Shown piece by piece: positions 53,950 to 63,794 of a stretch of DNA of 64,000 nucleotides. Numbering within the stretch: the stretch's first letter is position 1; every line of letters starts with the position of its first letter. The DNA comes from Heloderma charlesbogerti (lineage: Eukaryota > Chordata > Lepidosauria > Squamata > Helodermatidae). The notes under the pieces are model-generated. The model did not search any database and had not been told where the DNA came from. It saw only the letters and a program-made list of their open reading frames with translations. Position numbers and translations under genes: made by a program. Where the stretch lies: NCBI GenBank assembly GCA_026122225.1, contig JANEZZ010002356.1, forward strand, positions 310,001 to 374,000, read 5' to 3'.

Positions 53950-54380
53950 TTAGGGTGGGCTTGCCTCCAGTCTGTTGAACTGTTGAGCTGTCTGTAGTGC
54001 AACTCTGGGAAGGCAGGCTGGAATGCATTCCTGACTTTGAGCATCCCTGTTCCTGCCCAGAAGTGATGCACGCGTGACTGCTGTCTCTGATGCAGGTTGG
54101 CCATAGATATACCCATGATTGTCTGGCTCATGCTCCTGACTCCCACTGGGGTCTGGGTCAAAATGAATTGGATCTGTTTCAATTCAGGGCTGGGCTTCGC
54201 ACATGGTTTATGGGTTCTGAGGCAGGGCAATGTGGCAGGACTGGTGCCAGTGCCAAAATTGCACACAGGAGCTGAGGAGTGGCTCCCTTGCTTTGCAGAG
54301 GACCAAGGCAAATTGCCCTAGTTGCCCTGCCCTTGGCAGCCCTGGTCATTGGTCTTCCTCAGAGCCCTCCTGCTGCCAAC
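53950..54380. other. No recognised feature
   Basis: No gene or repeat recognised. Confidence 0.4.
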
Positions 54381-54384
54381 ATGG

Positions 54385-54570
54385 GATGGGCTGTAGCTCA
54401 ATGGTAGAACACATGCTTTGCATGCAGAAGGTCCTTGCCATCTCCAGGCAGGGCTAGGAATTAATCTTTCCTGAATCCCTGGAGGGCTGCTGCCAGTCAG
54501 TGTCAGTAATACTGGGCTAGATGGACCAATGGTCTGACTCAGTATAAGCCAGCTTCCTATATTCCCATGC
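54385..54570 (+). mobile_element. tRNA-derived SINE, uninterrupted copy
   Basis: Box A-like TAGCTCAATGGTAGAACA, GCATGCAGAAGGTCC, then the body (CTCCAGGCAGGGCTAGG, TCCCTGGAGGGCTGCTGCC). The tail is CTGGGCTAGATGGACCAATG, GTCTGACTCAGTATAAGCC and CTTCCTATATTCC. The B box is damaged. The tail resembles the CR1-like LINE tail at 49810-49865. Confidence 0.87.
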
Positions 54571-54774
54571 CATCTGCTACCAAACTTATCATCAGGAAGT
54601 TGAAAGGGTTTCTGGAAAAACAGGCTTCTGGACCCTTCTATAACCATTGCAATAGTGTCCATGGCTGCCAGGAACCATGGGAAACTTTATTTCCTATGGT
54701 TACCAGTCACCTCAGGTTTGTTATCACATGTGCCTCTGGCAGTGTTCATAGTCTCAAGCATGAGGCCTGCTACC

Positions 54775-56085
54775 ATCCAGAATAGTTTCCAGTAGCAATT
54801 GTACTCTCTCTACCATCCCTACCCTGCATAGTGAAAAATGGAAGTGGGAACCACAGGGTGGGTCCCTTCATGCTGGAGGGGTCATTCAGTTTAGGGAGGT
54901 CTTTAGGCCCAGTGACACTCTCAGTGATGTAATTAGACACACAACAGAGGCTAGAGGGCTCTTTCAATTTGAATGGTTCCTATTTAAAAACACATTCATG
55001 TTGAGCATCCAGTAGAAGTTCTCCAAATTAATTCTATTTAACAGGATTCATTCAGAATTAGACATGGGGGGTGTGGAATTCTGCCCATCACTCAAAATCC
55101 CAATAGTGTTTTTTCCCCTCTCTACCCATATATTTAAGTAAAAAAACAAACCCTTTTCATTATAGCAGAGCATTTACATAAAACGTTCATGCATGGTAAG
55201 TCATTTTCGACTACAGAACTAAGAAACAAACGTTTGCTGTTCAAGCTGAATAAGACATCGAACGGAAGTGACCTTTAGGAACATGATGCAGTTTCAGTCA
55301 TTTGCATTGTAAAGTGTAACTTTATCACTACATTATAACAGATGTTTTTGTGTTTTCTGATAAATATTCGTTATTTATTTCTGAATATTTATCAGAAAAC
55401 ACAAAAACATCTGTTATAATGTAGTGATAAAGTTACACTTTACAATGCAAATGACTGAAACTGCATCATAAAGAATATTTATCAGAAAACACAAACACAT
55501 CTGTTATAATGTAATAATGTAGTGATAAAGTGGTGTATGGCTCTCACTAGGAGCCATGCACCACCTGCTATTAGGATAATTAATTGAGCAGAGGTTGGAA
55601 CTGCAGGTCCTTCAAACAGGCAGAACCCTTCTAGCCAGAGTATCAGGTGAGCAAAAACAACCTATTGTCTCCCACTTCCTCCTTTATAAGCTCAAAGGAG
55701 GCATACTCTGGCTGTTTTTCTTCAGTATGAGCAATAGTCAGGAAGGGAGACCACTCACCTACTCATCAGAGCCTGTCTGCTACTGATGTGATTATTCTTT
55801 ATTGCCCTGCCGAGGGCTGCATAGCCATAGCTGTGAACTGAGAAACTAGCATTTGAATATTAAAGATCTGTGGCATTCACACAATTAAACCTATGAAGCT
55901 GCCTCATGAGTCATGTTGGAATGGTAGTGGCAGGGGATAGCACCAAATAAAGCTGCAGGCTAAGGGTTCATTTGTTCTTGGAGTTTTTAAAGCAGTTTAG
56001 GTACAGCCACAATGATCCACTAGCACCCAGAATAGTTCCCAGTAGTGGTCATACTCTCTCTGCAATCCCTACCCTGCATAGCGCA
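54775..56085 (+). repeat. Direct repeat of a ~60-bp segment, 1.25 kb apart
   Basis: CAGAATAGTTTCCAGTAG ... TACCATCCCTACCCTGCATA at 54778-54832 recurs at about 56020-56081 (CAGAATAGTTCCCAGTAG ... CAATCCCTACCCTGCATA). A remnant of a larger duplication or a repeat family. Confidence 0.6.
55283..55528. repeat. Perfect 87-bp inverted repeat plus a partial third copy
   Basis: Arms 55283-55369 and 55383-55469 are exact reverse complements over 87 bases by direct reading, with a 13-base spacer. A direct partial copy of the right arm follows at 55473-55528 with small changes, including an inserted TAATAATG-like stretch. No transposon termini are visible. Confidence 0.92.
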
Positions 56086-56735
56086 GAGCAAATTAACACC
56101 TCTGGATGCATCAGAGAGTCTTGGGTGCGAATAAGGTGTGTGTGTGGGGGGGGGGGTTGGTGGGGGGGAGTTGCTTAACAGACAGGTAGAACCAAATACC
56201 TTTCCCTTTTAGCCTGGGTTTCTTGTAGATAAAAAGACTAGAATGTTCACTATGTCCTATAGTAGTGGTGATGGTTTTGTTCTGTTAGAGGTCTGGTCTG
56301 ATTTATTCTGCTGTTTATATTTCTGACTGCTTAGCAGACTATTTGTTTATGGCTTGGTATAGTTTGCCAAGCCCTTCACTTTCTGGTTTCAGTCTGCTTT
56401 ATTCAGTCACTTCTGCTAACAAGTCAAATTGAGACCACTGGTCCATCTGGTCTGCCATTTTCCACTACTCTGACTGGCAGACTCTCTTCACTCTCTCTCT
56501 CTTCAGTCTTAGGCAGAGGTCTTCCTCAGCCTTGCTAGCTGGAGATGCAGAGTTTGAACCTGGGACCTTCTGTCTACTCTGTCCCTGAACTATGGTGCTT
56601 CCCATTCTCAGATGGCCAGTAGCATTTTGGGCCTGTGACAATGAAGGTCTCCTGGGATCCCTTGATATATGCAGGATCCATAGGTACATCATCCTCACAT
56701 ATAAATAAACATGTGCTTAATAGACAGGAAAGGTA
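55535..56735. other. No recognised feature apart from the 56020 repeat
   Basis: A G-run at 56141-56170. No gene recognised. Confidence 0.4.
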
Positions 56736-56737
56736 AC

Positions 56738-56890
56738 AGCGTTCCGTGCACCTTGGTGTTCAGTCATGCCGGCCACATGACCACGGAAGCGTCTTCGGAC
56801 AGCGCTGGCTCTTCGGCTTAGAAACAGGGATGAGCACCGCACCCTAGAGTCGGACATGACTGGTTGGGGACACCTTTACCTTTTATAATA
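56738..56890 (+). mobile_element. SINE-like repeat with a BovB-like tail, copy 2
   Basis: Same block order as 48408-48572. It contains AGAGTCGGACATGACTG (56846-56862), identical to the BovB 3' terminal text (complement of 21065-21081). It ends GACACCTTTACCTTTT. Suggests mobilisation by BovB. Confidence 0.68.
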
Positions 56891-56933
56891 GCTTTAATTT
56901 GCAGGAAAAGGATGAAGAAAGCCGCAAAATGGT

Positions 56934-57700
56934 CTGGAACAGCAGCTCCCAAGTGAGCCAAATCAACCAAACTAATCAGTCACACATGACAAGATGGGAT
57001 TGATATAGTAAGCTACCAAACTTCCACAGAAACCACATTTCAGTAGCCATTCCAGGCACTAGTCTATATTCTAGAAAAATCTCCCAGAATGGCGCCTTCA
57101 AGTGAGCCAAATCAACCAAACTCACCAGTCACACATACTACATGGCAGGGATGCAAAAATGCAATGAGCCACAAAACATCCACAACAACTATGTTCAGAT
57201 ACCTGTTCTGGGCAATAGTCCTTATTCCACAAGTTGGTCTGGAACACCAACTTCAAAGTCAGCCAAACCAACCAAATTCAATGGTCACACATGATTATAT
57301 ATGAGGCTGATGGAATAAGCCTTAAAGCCTCCACAAAGCCATGTTCTTGTGCCTTTTTCAGGCAACAGTCCGCATTTTATATTATGGCCTGGAACAGGAC
57401 TTCCAAGTGAGACAAATCAACCAAAATCTTCTGTCATGTGTAACCACATGGGATGGATGCAACGAGCCACAAATCTTCCGCAGAAACCATGTTCCAGTAT
57501 CCATTCCACAGGCAATAGTCCATATTCAGATCAAATATTGCTTATTCTGTGTAGGAGAAGCCATTACAAAAACAGAACACATCAAAGACAAAGAACAGAT
57601 ACATTGGTCAGATTAAAAAAGGGCAACTTCAGACTAAGCCAAATCAACCAAATTCACCTGTCACGCTATCCTGGATGGGAGTGATGCAATGATGAACCAC
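56934..57700 (+). repeat. Satellite-like array, ~150-bp unit, five units
   Basis: GAGCCAAATCAACCAAA-type cores occur at about 56955, 57104, 57260, 57409 and 57635. The spacings are 149, 156, 149 and 226, the last containing extra sequence. Each core is followed by TCACACATG-like and later AACCATGTTCCAG-like words. The reverse complement of the same unit appears at 60430-60760. Confidence 0.82.
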
Positions 57701-57729
57701 AAAACCTCGACAAAAACAATGTTCTAATA

Positions 57730-57920
57730 AGCAGATTTACAGTCTAGTGTTTTACTTTTACACGGGATTTGTGCAAATGTGTACTTTCACACTAATGTGC
57801 ATTTGTAAATGAATGACATTCTTGTAGAAAAGATCCAGTTCTGTCAACGAGTAGACAGCAAAACAAAGAATGTCTGACAAACACAGATGGAACAGATTTA
57901 AGAAAATTCACACATCCCTG
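57730..57920 (+). mobile_element. hAT-like type B right-end fragment
   Basis: GGGATTTGTGCAAATGTG and AATGTGCATTTGTAAATG then ACACATCCCTG match the right half of the type B elements. The left half is lost. Confidence 0.65.
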
Positions 57921-57924
57921 CCCA

Positions 57925-58610
57925 TACCTCTCATTTGCATTGCCCCAAAGGCATGCAGTTGCAATGTAAATTGCTGGCATAGGGAAAGGGATTAAAGCCC
58001 CCAACCCACCAGTCTAGGGTTCTTATCCATATGAGGTCCCTGAGCTTACTTTTGAGAAAAGAAGAAAGAAAGCCTAGCTTCATCTTTACAGTGACATGAA
58101 GTTTGACCCTCAGATAATTTGGGAGGGGTGGGGATGGAATACACAGATGGGGAGAGCAGAAATATCAGGAACTCACACCACCTTTCTGAATGCAGTACAA
58201 GGGCCCCAATCCTTGTTCTTACTTTCTGTGTGGTGGGGGAAGGATATGCAAGGATCATATCTCACTCTATATTCACGTGTTACACTGAACATGCATTCAC
58301 AGTCTATGTACGCTCATTTCATTTCATGCACCCACACTTTTCCTTGGTCAGCAAAGATGCCCCATGTCATCCTGATCCTATATTGCCTTATGAAGCATCT
58401 AATGTTACTGCTAGAAGAGGACTCCCACTCACTGTTTTAAGCTTGTTTTAATGCATCCTGCCAGCTACTGATGTAACTAACAAACAGGCCTGGCTCAACT
58501 CACAGGAGGATTCCTCTAGAGATAGAGTAAGGCTCAGATGCTTCATAAGTCAATACAGGACCAGGACAACATAGGGCATCTTTGCTGCTCCCAGATCCGC
58601 CATCCTCCTC
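57925..58610. other. No recognised feature
   Basis: Overlapping plus-strand frames 58096-58451 have no recognisable domain. Confidence 0.4.
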
Positions 58611-58811
58611 ATGTGGATCATAGAATCATAGAATCATAGAACAGTAGGGTTGGAATGGGCCTTAAAGGCCATCGAGTCCAACCCCCTGCTCAGTGCAGGA
58701 ATCCAAGTCAGAGCATCCCTGACAGATGGCTGTTCAGCCTTGTCTTGAATGCCTCCAGTGTAGGAGAGCCCACCATCTCCCTAGGTAATTGGCTCCATTG
58801 TCATATTGCTC

Positions 58812-59687
58812 TAGGGATGGCAGAGAATTCCGCCATAGATTCCAGTGAGTCCAGTCCAGTGAGCCCGGAATCTGTGGTGGAACAGCCTCCTGCCCCCCTG
58901 CGGAATCCCTCCGGGATGGCACTTACCTGGGGCGGATTTGGCGGCTGCTGGTCTCCTGGCTGGCCGCGGCAGGGCTGCTGCCACCGCCATTGCCATCCTT
59001 GGACCGTGATAGGCTACGTAAGAATTTACGTAGCCTATCACGGCTAACCTCAAAACAACAACAACAACAACAACGCAGCATACACAAATGGCGGCAGCTA
59101 CGGCAGCCGCCATTTGCGTTCCCTATTTTTTGCCGATTTATCTTACGTAAATATTTACGTAAGATAAAACGGCGAAAAAAAGGGGGAAGGCAAATAGCGT
59201 AGTGGACGCTATTTGCGTTCCTTTATTTTTTGCCTTTCTAGCCTACGTAAATATTTATGTAAGCTAGAATGGCAAAAAATAAATGAACGCAAATAGCGTC
59301 CACTCATCTATTTGCGTTCCCCTTTTTTTCCACCATTTTATCTTACGTAAATATTTACGTAAGATAAATCGGCAAAAAATAGGGAATGCAAATGGCGGCC
59401 ACCGTAGCCGCCACCATTTGCGTACGCTGCGTTGGTTTTTTTTTTAGGTTAGCCATGATAGGCTACGTAAATTGTTACGTAGCCTATCACGGTTGTCTGG
59501 CTGGACACAAATGGTGGCCGCTACAGCGGCTGCCATTTGAGTCTGCACCTGGCCGTCCGCGGCCGGAAATCCGGCTGCGGACGGCCCTGGCCAGCTACTC
59601 CATGGCCTGGCCGCGGAGTGGAGCCGGCCGTCGAGGATTCCAGGGGGGAGGGATGGAGCAAAGGTAGGTGAGTTTCATACATCCCTA
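58812..59687 (+). mobile_element. hAT-like palindrome-bearing element, reference copy (876 bp)
   Basis: Begins TAGGGATGGCAGAGAATTCC and ends TTTCATACATCCCTA. TATTGCTC flanks both sides (58804-58811 and 59688-59695), a perfect 8-bp duplication. The empty site is visible in the CR1 at 30980-30995 (GTATTGCTCTAACAG). Layout: left end, GC-rich block, eleven hairpins (59004-59586), GC-rich right block with GGGGGGAGGG. No coding capacity. TAGGG ends and 8-bp duplications point to hAT. Confidence 0.93.
59004..59586. repeat. Array of eleven palindromes
   Basis: AT type: 59004-59043, 59132-59173, 59232-59273, about 59337-59368 and 59453-59492. GC or mixed type: 59084-59117, 59190-59216, 59285-59319, 59388-59421, 59508-59539 and 59551-59586. 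The AT cores at 59143-59162 and 59343-59362 each contain two TTACGTAA octamers. The GC arms contain AAATGGCGGC-like words. Confidence 0.92.
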
Positions 59688-60039
59688 TATTGCTCTAACA
59701 GTCAGGAAGTTTTTCCTGATGTTCAGCTGGAATCTGGCTTCCTGTCACTTGAGCCCATGATTCCATGTCCTGCATTCTGGGATGATTGAGAAGAGATCCT
59801 GGCCTTCCTCTCTGTGACAACCTTTCAAGTACTTGAAGAGCGCTATCATATCTTCCCTCAGTCTTCTCTTCTCAAGGCTAAACATGCCCAGTTCTTTCAG
59901 TCTCTCCTCATAGGGCTTTGTTTCCAGTCCCCTGATCATCTTTGTTGCCCTCCTCTGAACCCTCTCCAGCTTGTGTGCATCCTTCTTAAAGTGAGGTGCC
60001 CAGAACTGGACACAGTACTCCAGTTCTGGGCCTGAAAGG

Positions 60040-60425
60040 CCTAGGAGAAATGTGGATGTACAGAGGGTAAGTTGAAAGCAAGCATAATTCATGACCTTGT
60101 ACAACATTGTCACTGATCATGGGGCACATCAGTTAAGGCACCAGACTTAGTTTCCAGTTTCCTGGATTTGTGGACCTTGAGCAAACATGAGATAGCTTAA
60201 CTGTGGTCTTAAACCAGCAGGCTTTAAAGAAATCATTAAATATAAATTATGCTGGTTTAGCAATAGACACATTTAATTTGATGATGTCAAATGTTACTTG
60301 TTAGGGCTAAAAGTTAAAGACACATGTCAGTAATTTTTGAGGTGGGTTTGATTCTGTTATATTATTATAATATACATTAAAGATGCCTTTTTAATTCCAA
60401 TATTGCATGGTAGTATTTGTTTATA
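60040..60425. other. No recognised feature
   Basis: AT-rich sequence without recognised structure. Confidence 0.4.
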
Positions 60426-60429
60426 GCTT

Positions 60430-60760
60430 ATTGTATCACTCCCATCTGGTCATATGCGACTGGTGAGTTTGGTTGATTTGGCTCATTTGGAAGTTTCCAT
60501 TCTGAGCCATTTTACAAAATACAAACTGTTGCCTGAAACAGGTACTGGAACATGGTTTTATGGGTGTTTTGTAACTTCTGTCACTCCCATGCAGTTATGT
60601 CTGGCTGATAAATTTGGTTGATTTGGCTCACTTAGACGTTGCTGTTTGAGGTTGTTTTTTGAGAATGTTGATTTGGGCTCATTTGGAAGTGGCTGTTCCG
60701 GGTCATTCCTTTCTGTTCTGGATGTGTTTGGGGCGTTAATGGGTTAATAATTTTAATAAT
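60430..60760 (-). repeat. Satellite unit in reverse orientation, two to three units
   Basis: TTTGGTTGATTTGGCTCA occurs at about 60468 and 60613, 145 apart. A third partial TTGATTTGGGCTCATTTGG is at about 60668. These are the complement of the GAGCCAAATCAACCAAA core at 56934-57700. Confidence 0.8.
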
Positions 60761-60764
60761 AATT

Positions 60765-61160
60765 GCAGTTTTTCAAGGGTTTCTGTCCTAAAATATTGTT
60801 CTTGGGTGTCTCTAATACATGCCATAGTGATTGGCATGTTTTGTTTTGTTTTTCTTAAATAAAGGGGCTGTTCCAGCCTGCTCCATTCCAGCTTTTACAC
60901 CATCCCCATGAAAAGGCATATAGTTTTTTGTTTCCACCATTATCAATAGGTGATGCCTATTGTTGTCAATTGTTTCCATCTTGGCAAGCTGAAAGATAAA
61001 AGGGAGAAATGGTGTTACCTACAATGTCATTAAAATAACAATAACAACAACAACCCACATTCTGTAGCTGCCACCCCACCCTCATTTGTATCTAATAGGG
61101 GTGGGAAGTGTAACAAAGGTAGCATACACCAGTAAGGTGAAACAATAATTTGTTTATTTC
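60765..61160. other. No recognised feature
   Basis: AT-rich, with a short (AAC)n tract near 61040. Confidence 0.4.
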
Positions 61161-61166
61161 TTGGTC

Positions 61167-61285
61167 TTAGAATCATAGAATCATAGGATCATAGACTAGT
61201 AGGGTTGGAAGGGGCCTATAAGACCATTGAGTCCAACCCCCTGCTCGATGCAGGAATCCAAGTCAATGCATCCCTGACATATTCA
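61167..61285 (-). mobile_element. CR1 LINE 3' terminal fragment
   Basis: Octamer tail TAGAATCATAGAATCATAGG followed by AGTAGGGTTGGAAGGGGCC and TTGAGTCCAACCCCCTGC. Confidence 0.9.
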
Positions 61286-61289
61286 TATT

Positions 61290-62290
61290 GTCTTCCTTCA
61301 TATTGGTTCTCAGTTTAGCACTCATCCATCACATCCAAAAGCACAGCCCTGGAACTTGCTCAGTTCCAAGTTTTCTGAAGAAATACTTTTGCTCTTTGAC
61401 CCCTAGATGGCAATGACATAAACATACATTAAAGGGAGAACTGGGATGGTTTTACTTTGTTTGAACTATCTGCTTATAGTTTGGTACTTTAGGAACCTCT
61501 GGCTCCCTAAAGCTGACTAAAAAAAACACTTCTAAACAAAGTGTAAACTGAAAATTGTTTTACATGGATTCAGTTTTGGTTTTCTACTAACAAGAATTAG
61601 TAAAGGAAAAATCTTCTGTTCCATCTTTAATTTCTATTAGAAATATACTTGTAACATCACATTAAAACATAACTTGCATAAAATACCATAACAGCATTTC
61701 TTGTTGTTAAAAGGAGCTTTGCTTATACAGTAATAGCTTAACAGGAAATATAATTTCCTAAAGATTTCTGGTTCTTACACTTCTAGTCCTAATAAGGAGA
61801 GATCTATTCAAAGTACAAAGTTCCTCATTCAGTACTGAATAGGCTATTCAGCTGACAGTTACACAGCCCTGGTGAGCTTCCAAAACCAAGCTCCCACATT
61901 TTAAAATCAGCACATATTTATACATTTTTGTGTAGAAATTACCTCATATAGCTAATATGATCTACTGTCCCATAAATTAAGGCTCGCCGTCTTAAATATT
62001 TCATTGTTATTAAACATTCCTAAACAATTAGAACATATAGAAAAGGCTTAGATGTACATCTTTCAGGCTAAATACAATCAGTTCTGAATTATACCTTTGA
62101 GAAGATACCTTACTCAAAATTTTCCAATTAAACTTAAGTCTGTAAATTTTTCTAGACATCTGTAGAATGTCTAGAAAAGCTTTTTGATGTGTATACCTTA
62201 TGCAATACTTTCTGCTCATTAATAGAGAAGCAAAAACTTTAAGTACACTTTTGACCTAGAATAATACAGTCTTACACCTGTTCATTACTT
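61290..62290. other. No recognised feature
   Basis: About 1 kb of AT-rich sequence. No genes or repeats recognised. Confidence 0.4.
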
Positions 62291-62296
62291 AACAGT

Positions 62297-62410
62297 ACAA
62301 TCCTATGCATATTTAGACAGAAAGGAGTCCTACAACCTCCAGCATTCCCCAGCCAGCATGGGAAGTTGTAGGAGTTTTTTGTGTCTAAACATGCATAGGA
62401 CTGCATCCCA
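62297..62410. mobile_element. GCATGTTTAGACAG MITE, copy
   Basis: AGTACAATCCTATGCATAT and ACATGCATAGGACTGCATCC with inner AGTCCTACAACC. The TTA-type duplication is no longer clear. Confidence 0.8.
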
Positions 62411-62719
62411 AATAACTCTTTGGCCCCAGCTCTGGATTGTACTCAACTGTAGTCATACTTACGAGTCATACTTGTAGATCCACTGAAATGAATAGGAGTC
62501 AATGTAGACTAACAACTTCCGTCTGGAGATGTTGGGGATTGAACTGACCTATGGTTCTTCTTCTAGACAGTGGCTTGTAGTGATGGTATCAGCAAAATGC
62601 TAGAGAGCCCAGAAGCCTTTGGAGATGCTAGCATGATGGGAGAAGCTATGTTTGATTGTGCAAGCATGTATGTGTACACACACACACTAATCCCATGGCA
62701 GATGCTTCCTCATGGGGAG

Positions 62720-63110
62720 AGGCATGTGTCCTCTTTTACAGAGCACAGTCCTCTATTTGAAGGGCGGCCAGAGGAGTGTCCTCTATTTTGAAGGCATCCT
62801 CTATTTGAAGGGATGTCCAGTCCTTGGCTAGTTTAAAGATAACCATCAGAAAGAGGAGCTGGGCCTTGAAGCTGCCCATCAACAGCACCTGGACAGCAGA
62901 TTGAACAGGCCTGTGCCTACAGAGGTCAGCTGATCACAGTCTTTTACAATATGGAGAGGTGTACTGTATTTATATTCTATTACAATAATTTCTAAATTTT
63001 CATCTATACGTATAAATTAGCATATGCAAACTGTATGCAAATCGGTGTTCTCTTTTGTGGCGATGCATTCCCCTTTCTTCTGGCAGTTCATAAGTGGCCA
63101 GCCTAGCAGG
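62720..63110 (+). mobile_element. Family X, copy 3
   Basis: Same ordered words as 19604-20010: CCTCTATTTGAAGGG, GGGCCTTGAAGCTGCC, GGACAGCAGATTGAACAGGC, ACAATAATTTCTAAATTTTC and GGCGATGCATTCCCC. Confidence 0.6.
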
Positions 63111-63343
63111 AAACTGGATTTTCACAAACTCTGAACACATGGCTGCTGCCTATGACCGGTCTGAGGCACTGCCCAAGCACAAGGGTAAAAAATGTCAGGC
63201 AAGCAAGAGTTCTGGTACAACATCAGAGCTAAACGGGCAGCTGCATTTTCATAAGAGGGCCTCTATGGTTGTGTGCATCCCACTTGTGGAACTCTCGCTT
63301 CAGGGAAGCTTATCTGACACTTTCCTTGATGTCTTTTAGACTG

Positions 63344-63431
63344 CAATCCTATACCACTTTCCTGGGCATACGTCCCATTGAACTCAATGGGACTTCCTTC
63401 TGAGTGGACACATATAGGGTTACACTGGCAG
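63344..63431. mobile_element. Short palindromic MITE
   Basis: Ends ACTGCAATCCTATACC and ATATAGGGTTACACT. The centre is GTCCCATTGAACTCAATGGG plus AC. A common reptile-type repeat in my experience of such sequence; the superfamily is uncertain. Confidence 0.65.
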
Positions 63432-63483
63432 GATCCATAGAAAGGCTACTTAATGTTTGCATCAAATATATCAAAAATTATCT

Positions 63484-63504
63484 ATCCATCCATCCATCCA
63501 TCTA
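63484..63504 (+). repeat. (ATCC)n microsatellite
   Basis: About five ATCC units. Confidence 0.9.
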
Positions 63505-63637
63505 TATTCTGCTGTGATTGTTTTCTGCTCTGCCTTTTACTATTGTAAACTATTGTTCATTGTAAATTGTTTTATTGTGATTTATGTGATATAAACTGTC
63601 CTGGAAATGTTTAATTCAGGGGTGGCAAAAATGTTTG

Positions 63638-63676
63638 GAAGGAAGGAAGGAAGGAAGGAAGGAAGGAAGGAAGGAA
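63638..63676 (+). repeat. (GGAA)n microsatellite
   Basis: About ten GGAA units. It produces a short low-complexity Ser/Phe/Leu/Pro frame on the minus strand. Confidence 0.95.
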
Positions 63677-63794
63677 ACATGAATCAGTAGCTAGCTGGGA
63701 CATATTTGACTCTGATTCAGCATATATTCTGAAGTTACCACTGATGTTTGATTGACTGTAGGGTTGCTGCTGAATTTTGAAAGTATACCAGGTT

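Larger units (their letters stand above)
58617..60035 (-). mobile_element. CR1 LINE 3' end split by a hAT-like element
   Basis: The octamer tail TAGAATCATAGAATCATAG begins at 58619. The 3' UTR and C-terminus run to 58811, then resume at 59688-60035 after the insertion. The resumed part encodes [17 protein letters not shown] and [18 protein letters not shown]. Aligned with the copy at 30792, the break falls within one continuous CR1 sequence. Confidence 0.92.

Noticed and set aside
59004..59586. CRISPR-like array
   Set aside because: The units are palindromes of varying sequence separated by other palindromes, not identical direct repeats with unique spacers. The context is a vertebrate transposon.
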